Positions 18,236-26,071 of a DNA stretch of 64,000 bases are shown here, piece by piece. A program made the position numbers and the translations under genes. The stretch comes from Coprenecus sp902388455. Lineage in GTDB: Bacteria > Bacteroidota > Bacteroidia > Bacteroidales > UBA932. Below the pieces are notes generated by a model. It was not told the origin of the DNA and did no database searches. It was given only the letters and a program-made list of their open reading frames with translations. The stretch's first letter is position 1; every line of letters starts with the position of its first letter. Where the stretch lies: contig OZ007032.1 of the NCBI GenBank assembly GCA_963931615.1, positions 744,001-808,000 of the forward strand, given 5' to 3'.

Positions 18236-19345
18236 TTACCGTATGTTGCGTGTCAGCTTCTGTACAAACTTGGACTGGGACAGAAATTCACTTGCAATGA
18301 CCCTGAGTACGGTATACAGCGGTACTGCGATGAGTATGCCGAAAACTCCTCCGATCTGTCCTGCGATTAATATAATCAGGAAAATCTCCAGTGGGTGTGC
18401 TTTGACACTGTTGGAGTAGATCAGGGGCTGGAATACGTAATTGTCAATGAACTGTGTTACGATGAATATTGCCAGGACAATTATCAGGAAGAGAAGGAGC
18501 GGCATTTCCACTGAGTTGTTCAGATGGAACAGCAGGGCCATTATCACTGCAAGAAAATCTCCGATGAATGGACCGAGGTACGGGATAATATTGAGTATGC
18601 CGGATGCGAATCCGACTACGATTGCCAGCTGCGGGTCCATCTTTACGATGAATATAAGTCCAATACTGTTAAGGGCGGCAACGAATAGGGATTCCAGTGA
18701 TATGCCGACGAAGTATCTGGACAGTAAGGAATTAATGGATTTGGTAGCCCTGCGGACATTCTCTTCCAGACGGTCGGGAACCAAAGTCGTGAGTACGTTG
18801 GTGATAAGGCCGTTCTCCATCAACAGGAAAAAGGCAATAAAGACAATGGAGAATACTGCTATGCCGAAATCTGTCAGGAAGGATGCCAGGGAAACAATAA
18901 TGTTTGAGAATGTATTGATGTTGATGAAGTTCCGTATATAGTCGAAAAGGTAGACTTCAATCCTGAAATTAGGATCGATGGACGGAATGGACTTGATGAT
19001 GAATTCGTTCAGCTTCTCCAACGGTTCGTAGACGTGTGTGCTGAGGCTGCTGAGACTCATGTTGTTGAGCAGATGTACAAATTCTCCAATCATAGGGGCG
19101 AGCAGCAGGAACAGAGAGAGGCACACGCAGAGAATCAGAGCCAGTGTCAGAAAGGAGGCCAGCCACCTGGGTATGTGAAAGTTCTTTATTCTGAGATTGG
19201 TTAGGAACTTTACAACCGGCTTGCCTATGAGTGATATTACTACAGCGATGGCTATGTACAGCAGAATCGTGCGGAAATACCAGCCTAGAAACAGGACGAT
19301 GGCTGCCGCTCCGGCTACGATGATGTATTTTGCAAGTTTGTCCAT
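18236..19345 (-). CDS. AI-2E family (UPF0118/PerM-like) transporter
   Basis: Predicted 369-residue membrane protein with about 8 helices: two at the N-terminus (IIVAGAAAIVLFLGWYF), a hydrophilic middle domain, then a cluster ending in GGVFGILIAVPLYTVLRV, a C-terminal pattern typical of this family. The IIPYLGPFIG motif (NIIPYLGPFIGDFLAV) is present. Members export small molecules or act as Na+/H+ antiporters; the cargo here is unknown. The ATG at 19345 is preferred over an upstream one because the -7 element TATATTTG lies at 19364-19371. Confidence 0.85.
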   Translation of the reverse strand: MDKLAKYIIVAGAAAIVLFLGWYFRTILLYIAIAVVISLIGKPVVKFLTNLRIKNFHIPRWLASFLTLALILCVCLSLFLLLAPMIGEFVHLLNNMSLSSLSTHVYEPLEKLNEFIIKSIPSIDPNFRIEVYLFDYIRNFININTFSNIIVSLASFLTDFGIAVFSIVFIAFFLLMENGLITNVLTTLVPDRLEENVRRATKSINSLLSRYFVGISLESLFVAALNSIGLIFIVKMDPQLAIVVGFASGILNIIPYLGPFIGDFLAVIMALLFHLNNSVEMPLLLFLIIVLAIFIVTQFIDNYVFQPLIYSNSVKAHPLEIFLIILIAGQIGGVFGILIAVPLYTVLRVIASEFLSQSKFVQKLTRNIR

Positions 19346-19363
19346 GGGATAGATTTTAAGATA

Positions 19364-19371
19364 CAAATATA
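19364..19371 (-). promoter_or_regulatory. Promoter -7 element of AI-2E gene
   Basis: TATATTTG on the minus strand, 18 nt upstream of the ATG. It directly abuts the T-run of the upstream gene's terminator (19371-19398). Confidence 0.6.
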
Positions 19372-19398
19372 AAAAAACGCCGCAAAATCTGCGGCGTT
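19371..19398 (-). terminator. Terminator of RRM gene
   Basis: Perfect 9-bp stem AACGCCGCA/TGCGGCGTT with 5-nt loop, followed by TTTTTTT on the minus strand. Confidence 0.85.
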
Positions 19399-19417
19399 CA
19401 ATGTTAAAAGATAACGC

Positions 19418-19693
19418 TTACTCGGCAGCAGGCTCTTCTTTTGGCTGAGGTTGAGGTTTCTCATTGCCGACAGCTACTGTAATCGTGCGCCCCATATATT
19501 CGGTTCCATTAAGGGCTTCTATAGCTTTCATGCCTTCTTCCTCGGACATTTCTACAAATCCGTAACCTCTGGACCTTCTGGTTTCCTTGTTGACAATAAT
19601 CCTGGCAGAGGTTACCTCGCCATAAGGAGTGAACAATGCTGTGAGATCCTCCTTTCTTACCCTGTAATTCAGGTTAGATACAAAGATGTTCAT
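19418..19693 (-). CDS. RNA-binding protein with one RRM
   Basis: Predicted 91 residues. A single RNA-recognition motif fills it: RNP2 is NIFVSNLNY near the start and RNP1 is RGYGFVEM at about 46-53. A short acidic/proline tail (PQPQPKEEPAAE) follows. Such small RRM proteins in Bacteroidetes bind single-stranded RNA and have been linked to global RNA regulation in a phylum lacking Hfq in many members. The start at 19693 is chosen since RNP2 begins there. TACCTTTG at 19721-19728 supplies a promoter, and a hairpin terminator follows. Confidence 0.9.
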   Translation of the reverse strand: MNIFVSNLNYRVRKEDLTALFTPYGEVTSARIIVNKETRRSRGYGFVEMSEEEGMKAIEALNGTEYMGRTITVAVGNEKPQPQPKEEPAAE

Positions 19694-19720
19694 GCGTGCA
19701 GTTTGGTTATATTTCACCCG

Positions 19721-19728
19721 CAAAGGTA
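19721..19728 (-). promoter_or_regulatory. Promoter -7 element of RRM gene
   Basis: TACCTTTG on the minus strand, 27 nt before the ATG. Confidence 0.6.
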
Positions 19729-19792
19729 TAAAATTAATCCATACCTCAAAAGAAAAATAAACAAAACTGTTTGCTGGGGCACGTCAAATGTT

Positions 19793-21229
19793 CTATTCGT
19801 GTCCGTAGCTGCTACCGTCGAAGCAGTGCGTGCATATCATTTCCCTAGGCAGGCCTATGGAGGATATCAGATTGTCGATTGTGTTGAATTTCAGTGATGC
19901 CACATTGACTTCCTTACGGATGTATTCCACCATTTCGGCGTATTCTGCTGTGTCATTGCGAACATATTTTCCCAGATTGCGGTCGTGGGCTCCTTCTTTC
20001 TGCTGGATAAACCTGCGGCAGATGAGCTCCAGAGGAGTGCGGGATTCGGAGAAATTGATGAATTCACAGGGATATACCAGCGGAGGGCAGCTGATTCGTA
20101 CGTGTACCTCCTTTGCTCCGTACTCGTAGAGATTGCGGACGTTGTTGCGAAGCTGGGTGCCGCGGACTATGGAATCGTCACAGAAAACAGGACGGTGGTT
20201 ATGGAGAATGGCTCCGTTGGGAATCAGTTTCATTTTAGCAACCAGGTTGCGTCTGTCCTGACTGGTCGGAGTGAAACTGCGTGGCCATGTCGGAGTGTAC
20301 TTCACGTATCCGTTGCGGAATGGTACGCCTTTCCCATCGGAATAACCTATGGCCATACAAGTGCCTGAGTCGGGGATGGAACATACGGTGTCCATGTCGG
20401 AGTCGTCCTGCTTGGCCATTTTGTACCCCAGGTTGTAGCGCACCTCGTCCACGTTGATGCCCTCGTAAGAGGAAGCGGGATAGCCGTAGTAAATCCACAG
20501 GAAGGAGCAGATCTGCATCTTCTTGCCGGGCTTTACTATCTGCTCGAGGGAGTCGGCTGTCATCCTGACGGCCTCACCGGGACCGAGGATGTACTCGTCC
20601 TTGTAGCCCAGGTTGGGGAAACTGCACGACTCTGAGGCCACTGCATGGGCCTGTACCCTCTGTCCATCTTCCTCTGTGTCCTTCTTCCCTATAATAAGAG
20701 GAGTCCTGCCGTAGAGGTCTCTGCATGCTATCAGGCAGTTTTCCGTGAGGATAACGAATGTGCACGAACCTTTGATTTTCTGTTGTACATACTTGATTCC
20801 TTCCTCAAAAGAGGGTGAGCATGTGATAATCTGGGCAATCAACTCCGTGGGATTGGTCTTCCCTGAGCTCAGTTCAGTGAAATTCTTGTTCTGGGAGAGC
20901 ATCTCCTTCTCCAGATCGGCGATATTGCATATTTTGCCGACTGTAACAATGGCAAAACGCCCCAAGTGAGAATTGACGACTATCGGCTGTGCGTCAGTGT
21001 CACTTATCACTCCTATTCCTAGGTTGCCGGTGTACTTGTAAAGATCATCCTCGAATTTGACTCTGAAATAGGAATTCTCGAGAGAGTGGATATCTCTTGC
21101 GAAGATACCGTCACCGTTATAGACTGCCATGCCCCCCCTTCGGGTTCCAAGGTGTGAATGATAGTCTACTCCGTAGAAGAGGTCATTTCTGCATTGCTTG
21201 GTGGAGATGACTCCAAAGATTCCTCCCAT
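19793..21229 (-). CDS. Amidophosphoribosyltransferase-like protein without the catalytic N-terminal Cys
   Basis: Predicted 478 residues, start MGGIFGVIST. PurF enzymes begin MCGIFG; after Met removal that Cys is the glutaminase nucleophile. Here it is Gly (codons ATG GGA GGA). The rest of the N-terminal hydrolase fold is kept (HLGTRRGGMAVY, SHLGRFAIVTVGKI). The C-terminal phosphoribosyltransferase domain has the PRPP-binding motif VFCDDSIVRGTQLRNNV, and the C-terminus has CTHCFDGSS. Likely either an ammonia-dependent PRPP amidotransferase or a regulatory paralogue, with a canonical PurF elsewhere. A monocistronic unit with promoter TATATTTG at 21259-21266. Confidence 0.85.
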   Translation of the reverse strand: MGGIFGVISTKQCRNDLFYGVDYHSHLGTRRGGMAVYNGDGIFARDIHSLENSYFRVKFEDDLYKYTGNLGIGVISDTDAQPIVVNSHLGRFAIVTVGKICNIADLEKEMLSQNKNFTELSSGKTNPTELIAQIITCSPSFEEGIKYVQQKIKGSCTFVILTENCLIACRDLYGRTPLIIGKKDTEEDGQRVQAHAVASESCSFPNLGYKDEYILGPGEAVRMTADSLEQIVKPGKKMQICSFLWIYYGYPASSYEGINVDEVRYNLGYKMAKQDDSDMDTVCSIPDSGTCMAIGYSDGKGVPFRNGYVKYTPTWPRSFTPTSQDRRNLVAKMKLIPNGAILHNHRPVFCDDSIVRGTQLRNNVRNLYEYGAKEVHVRISCPPLVYPCEFINFSESRTPLELICRRFIQQKEGAHDRNLGKYVRNDTAEYAEMVEYIRKEVNVASLKFNTIDNLISSIGLPREMICTHCFDGSSYGHE

Positions 21230-21258
21230 AAAAATAGTTGTTGTTGTTAATTACGGCG

Positions 21259-21291
21259 CAAATATACTTCTGTTTTTGGAATTTTTTACAA
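21259..21291 (-). promoter_or_regulatory. Promoter of PurF-like gene
   Basis: On the minus strand, TTG (21289-21291) and TATATTTG (21259-21266) with 22 bp between. The leader is about 25 nt. Confidence 0.6.
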
Positions 21292-21320
21292 GAAAAATAT
21301 ACCCTTTTTCGTCATTTTAT

Positions 21321-22709
21321 TTATAAGTTGCTGATAATATTGTTGATGTCAATGAAAATTTTTACAACAGCACGCAGTAGTCCGGCTGCTGCATCTGCAG
21401 CTCTGTCTCCGAGCCAGGACGCGGCAAATGCAGTGGGTATAAGTGCCATGGCCAGGCTTACCAACGGTGTGCATAAAAGATTGGCAAGTAGAGAAAAGAA
21501 TGCAAATGTCTTGAAATGCAGGTAAATTATGGGTGCAGTTGTTATCTGGCATGCGACAGTCATGGCGCAGATGTCCACGATGTTTCCGGTAATCCGTCTG
21601 CGGGTAAGTACAATAGCTCTGAGGTGGGGATATATTAAGAAAATGGCTGTCATTGCTGCGTATGAGAGCTGGAAACTCAGTCCCGACGGTGCATCGGGGT
21701 CCGCAATGGTGATGATGACGGCGCTAAGAGCCATGGAGTTGATGCCGTTGCGGACTCTTCCGAAAAGTGCTCCGGCTTCATAAATGCTGAACATCACGGC
21801 AGCCCGCAGAATAGAGACCCCACATCCTGTAAAGATGGTGAATGCCCATAGTGTTAATATGATAAGGATAGACCTGACTCTGCGTACAGCCGGTGCGTTG
21901 CCCGCGAAAGCCAGCAGGTATGACAGGAGACCGTAGAAGAGTCCCAGATGCATCCCCGATATGGCCAGCAGATGGATGGCTCCGCTTTGGCGGAAACTCT
22001 CCTCGATATCAGAAGGGATCTCGTCCTGATAGCCGTAGGCCAGTGCCTTGACGACGGCTCTGGTTTCTGCCATATCTTCGGACGGCAGCAGAGAGTCCAC
22101 AGCTGAGGAGAAATGTTTTCTCAGCCGTGATGGAATGAACCTCGGGGCGGGGTTGGAGCAGTGGGAGATGTTAAGTCTGGATTCGTGTCTGTAGAAACAG
22201 GTATAGAATACCCCCTGCATCTCCATCCATCTTCTGTAGTCGAAGTCCAGAGTAAAATTCTCAACTCTGGAGCACCTTAATCCTGATGCCGTGACTGTAT
22301 CGCCGGCCTTCCATTGTACTCCGGCGGGTATATTGTATATAATGGTTTTCTCATTTTCAAGCTCTACCTCCAGGTATGGCCGTCTGGAGGATGAGAGGCC
22401 GCCGTCGTAGATGATGCCTTTCAGGGTCAGACTGTGGCTGTCACTAAGAGAAGAGGATTCCGGACCGGGCCGGAAGAATTCGTGTGCTGCGGCCCCGGAT
22501 GCTCCAAGGAACGGGAATGCAGTGAGGATTATCCATCCTAATCTCTTTTTTATTTTTAGAATGAGGACGATGTCTGAAGTACATAACAGGAAGATAACTG
22601 CTGCTGCGGTGCGGATGTTCTCATGAGTGTAGGTGAAAATGTATCCGGCTGTCAGATTGCCGGATACGAAGAGCAGCGCTGCTGCGAAAAGATATAGCTC
22701 CCTCCTCAT
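21321..22709 (-). CDS. comEC: ComEC/Rec2 family membrane protein
   Basis: Predicted 462 residues. N-terminal helices and a soluble OB-like segment are followed by the competence domain with the signature HLLAISGMHLGLFYGLLSY, TIFTGCGVSILRAAVMF and LSFQLSYAAM. It stops after the membrane domain, so the C-terminal metallo-beta-lactamase domain found in many ComEC proteins is absent, as in other short Bacteroidetes versions. Expected to form the inner-membrane channel for single-stranded DNA uptake. The ATG at 22709 has a purine-rich GAGGA 5-9 nt upstream and starts with a charged-then-hydrophobic segment. Divergent from ackA. Confidence 0.85.
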   Translation of the reverse strand: MRRELYLFAAALLFVSGNLTAGYIFTYTHENIRTAAAVIFLLCTSDIVLILKIKKRLGWIILTAFPFLGASGAAAHEFFRPGPESSSLSDSHSLTLKGIIYDGGLSSSRRPYLEVELENEKTIIYNIPAGVQWKAGDTVTASGLRCSRVENFTLDFDYRRWMEMQGVFYTCFYRHESRLNISHCSNPAPRFIPSRLRKHFSSAVDSLLPSEDMAETRAVVKALAYGYQDEIPSDIEESFRQSGAIHLLAISGMHLGLFYGLLSYLLAFAGNAPAVRRVRSILIILTLWAFTIFTGCGVSILRAAVMFSIYEAGALFGRVRNGINSMALSAVIITIADPDAPSGLSFQLSYAAMTAIFLIYPHLRAIVLTRRRITGNIVDICAMTVACQITTAPIIYLHFKTFAFFSLLANLLCTPLVSLAMALIPTAFAASWLGDRAADAAAGLLRAVVKIFIDINNIISNL

Positions 22710-22777
22710 GCTTTCCTCACTTTTATGGATTTGAAGTGCAAGGTAATAATTGTTTATGAAAATTCCTATTTTATGTT

Positions 22778-22785
22778 TAACTTTG
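22778..22785 (+). promoter_or_regulatory. Promoter -7 element of ackA operon
   Basis: TAACTTTG, 33 nt upstream of the ackA ATG, with TTG at 22750 as a possible -33 element (long spacing). Confidence 0.5.
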
Positions 22786-22818
22786 CAAGATTGATAGAAA
22801 ATTTTTAACAAAATAATT

Positions 22819-24027
22819 ATGATTGTACTGGTAATCAACTGCGGAAGCTCTTCGCTGAAGTATCAGGTCCTCGATATGCAGGACGCCAACAATTATTCCC
22901 TTCTTGCTAAGGGCCTTGTAGAAAGAATCGGTCTGGAAATGGGTGAGGTGACCCACCGTCCCTCGGGTAAGGATAAAGTTGTAATCGACAAGCCCGTGCC
23001 CGACCATACCGAGGGTATCAAGTCTGTGCTCGAGCTGCTTACAGATCCCAAGTGCGGTGTGCTCAAGTCCCTGAACGAGATTCAGGCCGTAGGTCACCGC
23101 GTGGCTCACGGCGGCGAGCTCTTCCCCGAGTCCTGCCTGATAGACGACAAGGTTATTGAGGGCATCGAGAGCCTCTGCGAGCTGGCTCCCCTGCACAATC
23201 CCGCCAACCTCCTCGGTATCCGTGCCGTCAAGACCCTCCTGCCCGCAGTGCCCCAGGTCGCAGTCTTCGACACATCCTTCCATCAGACCATGCCTGACTA
23301 TGCGTACATGTACGCCATCCCCTACGAGTGCTATGAGAACTACCGCATCCGCCGCTACGGATTCCACGGTACCAGCCACAAGTTCGTGGCCCAGAAAGCC
23401 TGCGAGTTCCTCGGCATGGACATCAGCAATTCCAGGATCGTGACCTGCCACCTCGGCAACGGCGGCTCCGTGACAGCGGTGCTCAACGGCAAGTCGGTGG
23501 ACACCTCCATGGGCTTCACCCCCGTAGAGGGCGTGGTGATGGGTACCCGCTGCGGCAACATCGACGCCGGCGTGGTGACCTATATCCAGGAGAAGGAGCA
23601 TCTGGACGTCAGCGGCATTACCAGTTTCCTGAATAAGAAGAGCGGCTTCCTCGGCGTCTCCGGCGTCTCCTCAGACTGCCGCGACATCGTCAATGCCCGT
23701 GACGGAGGCAACTACCGTGCGGGTCTGGCCCTGAATATGTTCTTCCACAGCGTGCGCAAGTATATCGGTGCCTACAGCGCCGTGATGGGCGGTCTGGACG
23801 TGATAGTATTCACCGGCGGTATCGGCGAGAACGACGCAGAGGCCCGCGAGGAGATCTGCAGGACCCTCGGCTACCTCGGAGTGGAGTTCGACACCGCAGC
23901 CAACGACGGAGTGCGCGGAGAGGACAAGCTGCTGTCCAAGTCCACCTCCAAGGTCAAGGTGCTGACCCTCACCACCAACGAGGAGCTGGTCATCGCCCGC
24001 GATACCATGCACCTGGTACGCGGATAA
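22819..24027 (+). CDS. ackA: Acetate kinase
   Basis: Predicted 402 residues, usual length. N-terminal phosphate-loop motif NCGSSSLKYQ, then FGFHGTSHKF-like RRYGFHGTSHKFVAQKA, HLGNGGSVTAV and VFTGGIGEND. It interconverts acetyl phosphate plus ADP with acetate plus ATP in the cytosol. Codon choice is strongly C/G-ending from about residue 55 onward, as expected for high expression. It is the first gene of a three-gene run with ptb (48-nt gap) and buk. Confidence 0.97.
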   Translation: MIVLVINCGSSSLKYQVLDMQDANNYSLLAKGLVERIGLEMGEVTHRPSGKDKVVIDKPVPDHTEGIKSVLELLTDPKCGVLKSLNEIQAVGHRVAHGGELFPESCLIDDKVIEGIESLCELAPLHNPANLLGIRAVKTLLPAVPQVAVFDTSFHQTMPDYAYMYAIPYECYENYRIRRYGFHGTSHKFVAQKACEFLGMDISNSRIVTCHLGNGGSVTAVLNGKSVDTSMGFTPVEGVVMGTRCGNIDAGVVTYIQEKEHLDVSGITSFLNKKSGFLGVSGVSSDCRDIVNARDGGNYRAGLALNMFFHSVRKYIGAYSAVMGGLDVIVFTGGIGENDAEAREEICRTLGYLGVEFDTAANDGVRGEDKLLSKSTSKVKVLTLTTNEELVIARDTMHLVRG

Positions 24028-24075
24028 ATATCCTGAAATAATAACACTAACAGTATAATTTTTAAAATCAAAGAC

Positions 24076-24981
24076 ATGATTACAAGTTTCGAACAGATCT
24101 ATGAGATTCTCCGCTCAAAGACCCGTAAACGTCTGATCGCGGCATGGGCCGTGGACGACCACACTATCACCGCAGCCTACAAGGCCGTGGAGCTCGGTAT
24201 CGCGGACGCTACCCTCGTGGGTGACGTCAACATGATCAAGAAGGTCTGCGAGGCCGAGAAGATCGACCCCTCGGTATTCACCATCATCAACAACGAGAAT
24301 GAGCTGGCCTCCATCGCACAGGCCGTCCTCATGGTGCGCGAGGGACAGGGCGACATCCTGATGAAGGGTCTCTGCTCCACCGACAAGTACATGAGAGGCA
24401 TCCTGAACAAGGAGAAAGGTCTCCTTCCTCCCAAGGCCGTCCTCAGCCACGTATGCGTGCTGGACAATCCCAACTACCACAAGCTCATCGTTCTCGGTGA
24501 CATGGCCGTCATCCCTCTTCCTGACCTCAATCAGAAGATCGCCATCGTGAAGTATCTGGTCAACACCGCTAAGGCTCTCCAGATCGAGAAGCCCAAGGTG
24601 GCCCTGCTCGCCGCTACTGAGCAGATGCTGCCCGCCATGCAGGCCTGCGTGGACGCCGCCATCATCTCCAAGATGATCGACCGCGGTCAGATTCCCGGCT
24701 GCCTGGGCGACGGTCCTCTGGCCCTCGACGTGGCCATCTCGAAGGAAGCCGTACAGATCAAGAAGCTCGTCAGCCCCGTGGCCGGCGACGCCGACTGTCT
24801 CCTCTTCCCCAACATCGAGTCCGCCAACACCTTCTATAAGGTCAACTCCCAGCTCTGCCAGGGTGTCAAGCAGGCTGCCATCGTAGCTGGAGCCATGGCT
24901 CCCTGCGTGCTCTCCAGCCGTGCCGACAGTATCGAGACCAAGTTGAACTCAATAGCACTCGCAGCACTCACAGCAAAATAG
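24076..24981 (+). CDS. ptb: Phosphate butyryltransferase family enzyme
   Basis: Predicted 301 residues, the length of Ptb rather than the longer Pta. Features include RLIAAWAVDDHT, DILMKGLCSTDKYMRGIL, LSHVCVLD, GDGPLALDVA and the C-terminal GDADCLLFPNIESAN of PTA/PTB enzymes. It should transfer acyl groups between CoA and phosphate (butyryl-CoA or branched analogues). With buk downstream by 12 nt it forms the classic acyl-CoA to acid plus ATP module. No separate Pta is visible here, so it might also supply acetyl phosphate to AckA; that is speculation. Confidence 0.92.
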   Translation: MITSFEQIYEILRSKTRKRLIAAWAVDDHTITAAYKAVELGIADATLVGDVNMIKKVCEAEKIDPSVFTIINNENELASIAQAVLMVREGQGDILMKGLCSTDKYMRGILNKEKGLLPPKAVLSHVCVLDNPNYHKLIVLGDMAVIPLPDLNQKIAIVKYLVNTAKALQIEKPKVALLAATEQMLPAMQACVDAAIISKMIDRGQIPGCLGDGPLALDVAISKEAVQIKKLVSPVAGDADCLLFPNIESANTFYKVNSQLCQGVKQAAIVAGAMAPCVLSSRADSIETKLNSIALAALTAK

Positions 24982-24993
24982 AACCGAGGAATC

Positions 24994-26061
24994 ATGACAT
25001 ATATACTGGCAATAAACCCCGGTTCCACATCTACCAAGATAGCTCTTTTCGAGGGGGAAAAAGAAGTATTTACAAAGACACTCAGACATTCGTCCGAGGA
25101 GATCTCGCAGTACGAGAGGGTCATCGACCAGCTCGAGTTCCGCGAGAAGACCATCCTTGCGGCACTGGAAGAGAATGGTGTCAGGCTCTCCGACATCGCG
25201 GTCATCGTAGGCCGCGGCGGTCTGCTCCGTCCCATATCCTCCGGTGTATATGAAGTCAATGACACTATGACCGCGGACCTGGCCTCTGCCTGCTACGGCG
25301 AGCATGCCAGCAACCTCGGCGGTATCCTGGCCAAGAGGATTGCAGCTTCGACAGAGGGCTGCAGGGCCTTCATCGCCGATCCCGTCGTGGTGGACGAGCT
25401 CACGGACATAGCCCGCGTCAGCGGTCATCCGCTCTTCCCGAAGATTTCGATTTTCCACGCACTGAATCACAAGGCCATCGCCAAGCTCTATGCCCGCGAG
25501 ACTGGCCGCGCCTACGCTGACCTCAACCTCATCGTCGCCCATCTCGGCGGCGGAGTCTCCGTAGGAGCCCACAGCGGCGGCAGGGTAGTGGACGTCAACA
25601 ACGCTCTCTTCGGAGAGGGTCCGTTCAGCCCCGAGCGCACCGGCGGTCTGTCCGCCATGCAGGTGGCTGACGCATGCTTCAGCGGCAAGTACACCCACGC
25701 TGAGATCAAGAAGATGATTTCCGGCAAGGGAGGTATCGTGGCTCATCTCGGCACCAACTCCTTCAAGGAGGTGGAGGACCGTGTGGCTGCCGGCGACGCC
25801 AAGGCTAAGCTCATCTCCGACGCATTTGCCTACAACGTGGCCAAGGCCATCGGCGGCATGGCGGCGGCGCTCTCCGGTAAGGTGGACGCTATCCTGCTCA
25901 CAGGCGGCATCGCCTATGGCAAGGAGCTGATGCAGCAGATAGCCGACATGGTGTCCTTCATCGCTCCCGTGAAGGTATATCCGGGAGAGGATGAGATGGG
26001 CGCCCTCGCAGGCAATGCCCTTGCGGTGCTCGAAGGACGCGAGGAGGTCAGGAAATACTGA
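24994..26061 (+). CDS. buk: Butyrate kinase
   Basis: Predicted 355 residues of the ASKHA fold, sharing the phosphate loop NPGSTSTKIALFEGE. Family marks are GRGGLLRPISSGVYEVN, HALNHKAIAKLYA, HLGGGVSVGAHSGGRVVDVNNAL and LTGGIAYGKELM. It phosphorylates butyrate or isobutyrate/isovalerate reversibly, making ATP from butyryl phosphate. Last gene of the ackA-ptb-buk run. Its terminator lies inside the 3' end of the convergent cstA gene. Confidence 0.95.
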   Translation: MTYILAINPGSTSTKIALFEGEKEVFTKTLRHSSEEISQYERVIDQLEFREKTILAALEENGVRLSDIAVIVGRGGLLRPISSGVYEVNDTMTADLASACYGEHASNLGGILAKRIAASTEGCRAFIADPVVVDELTDIARVSGHPLFPKISIFHALNHKAIAKLYARETGRAYADLNLIVAHLGGGVSVGAHSGGRVVDVNNALFGEGPFSPERTGGLSAMQVADACFSGKYTHAEIKKMISGKGGIVAHLGTNSFKEVEDRVAAGDAKAKLISDAFAYNVAKAIGGMAAALSGKVDAILLTGGIAYGKELMQQIADMVSFIAPVKVYPGEDEMGALAGNALAVLEGREEVRKY

Positions 26062-26071
26062 TTTTTCCGAA

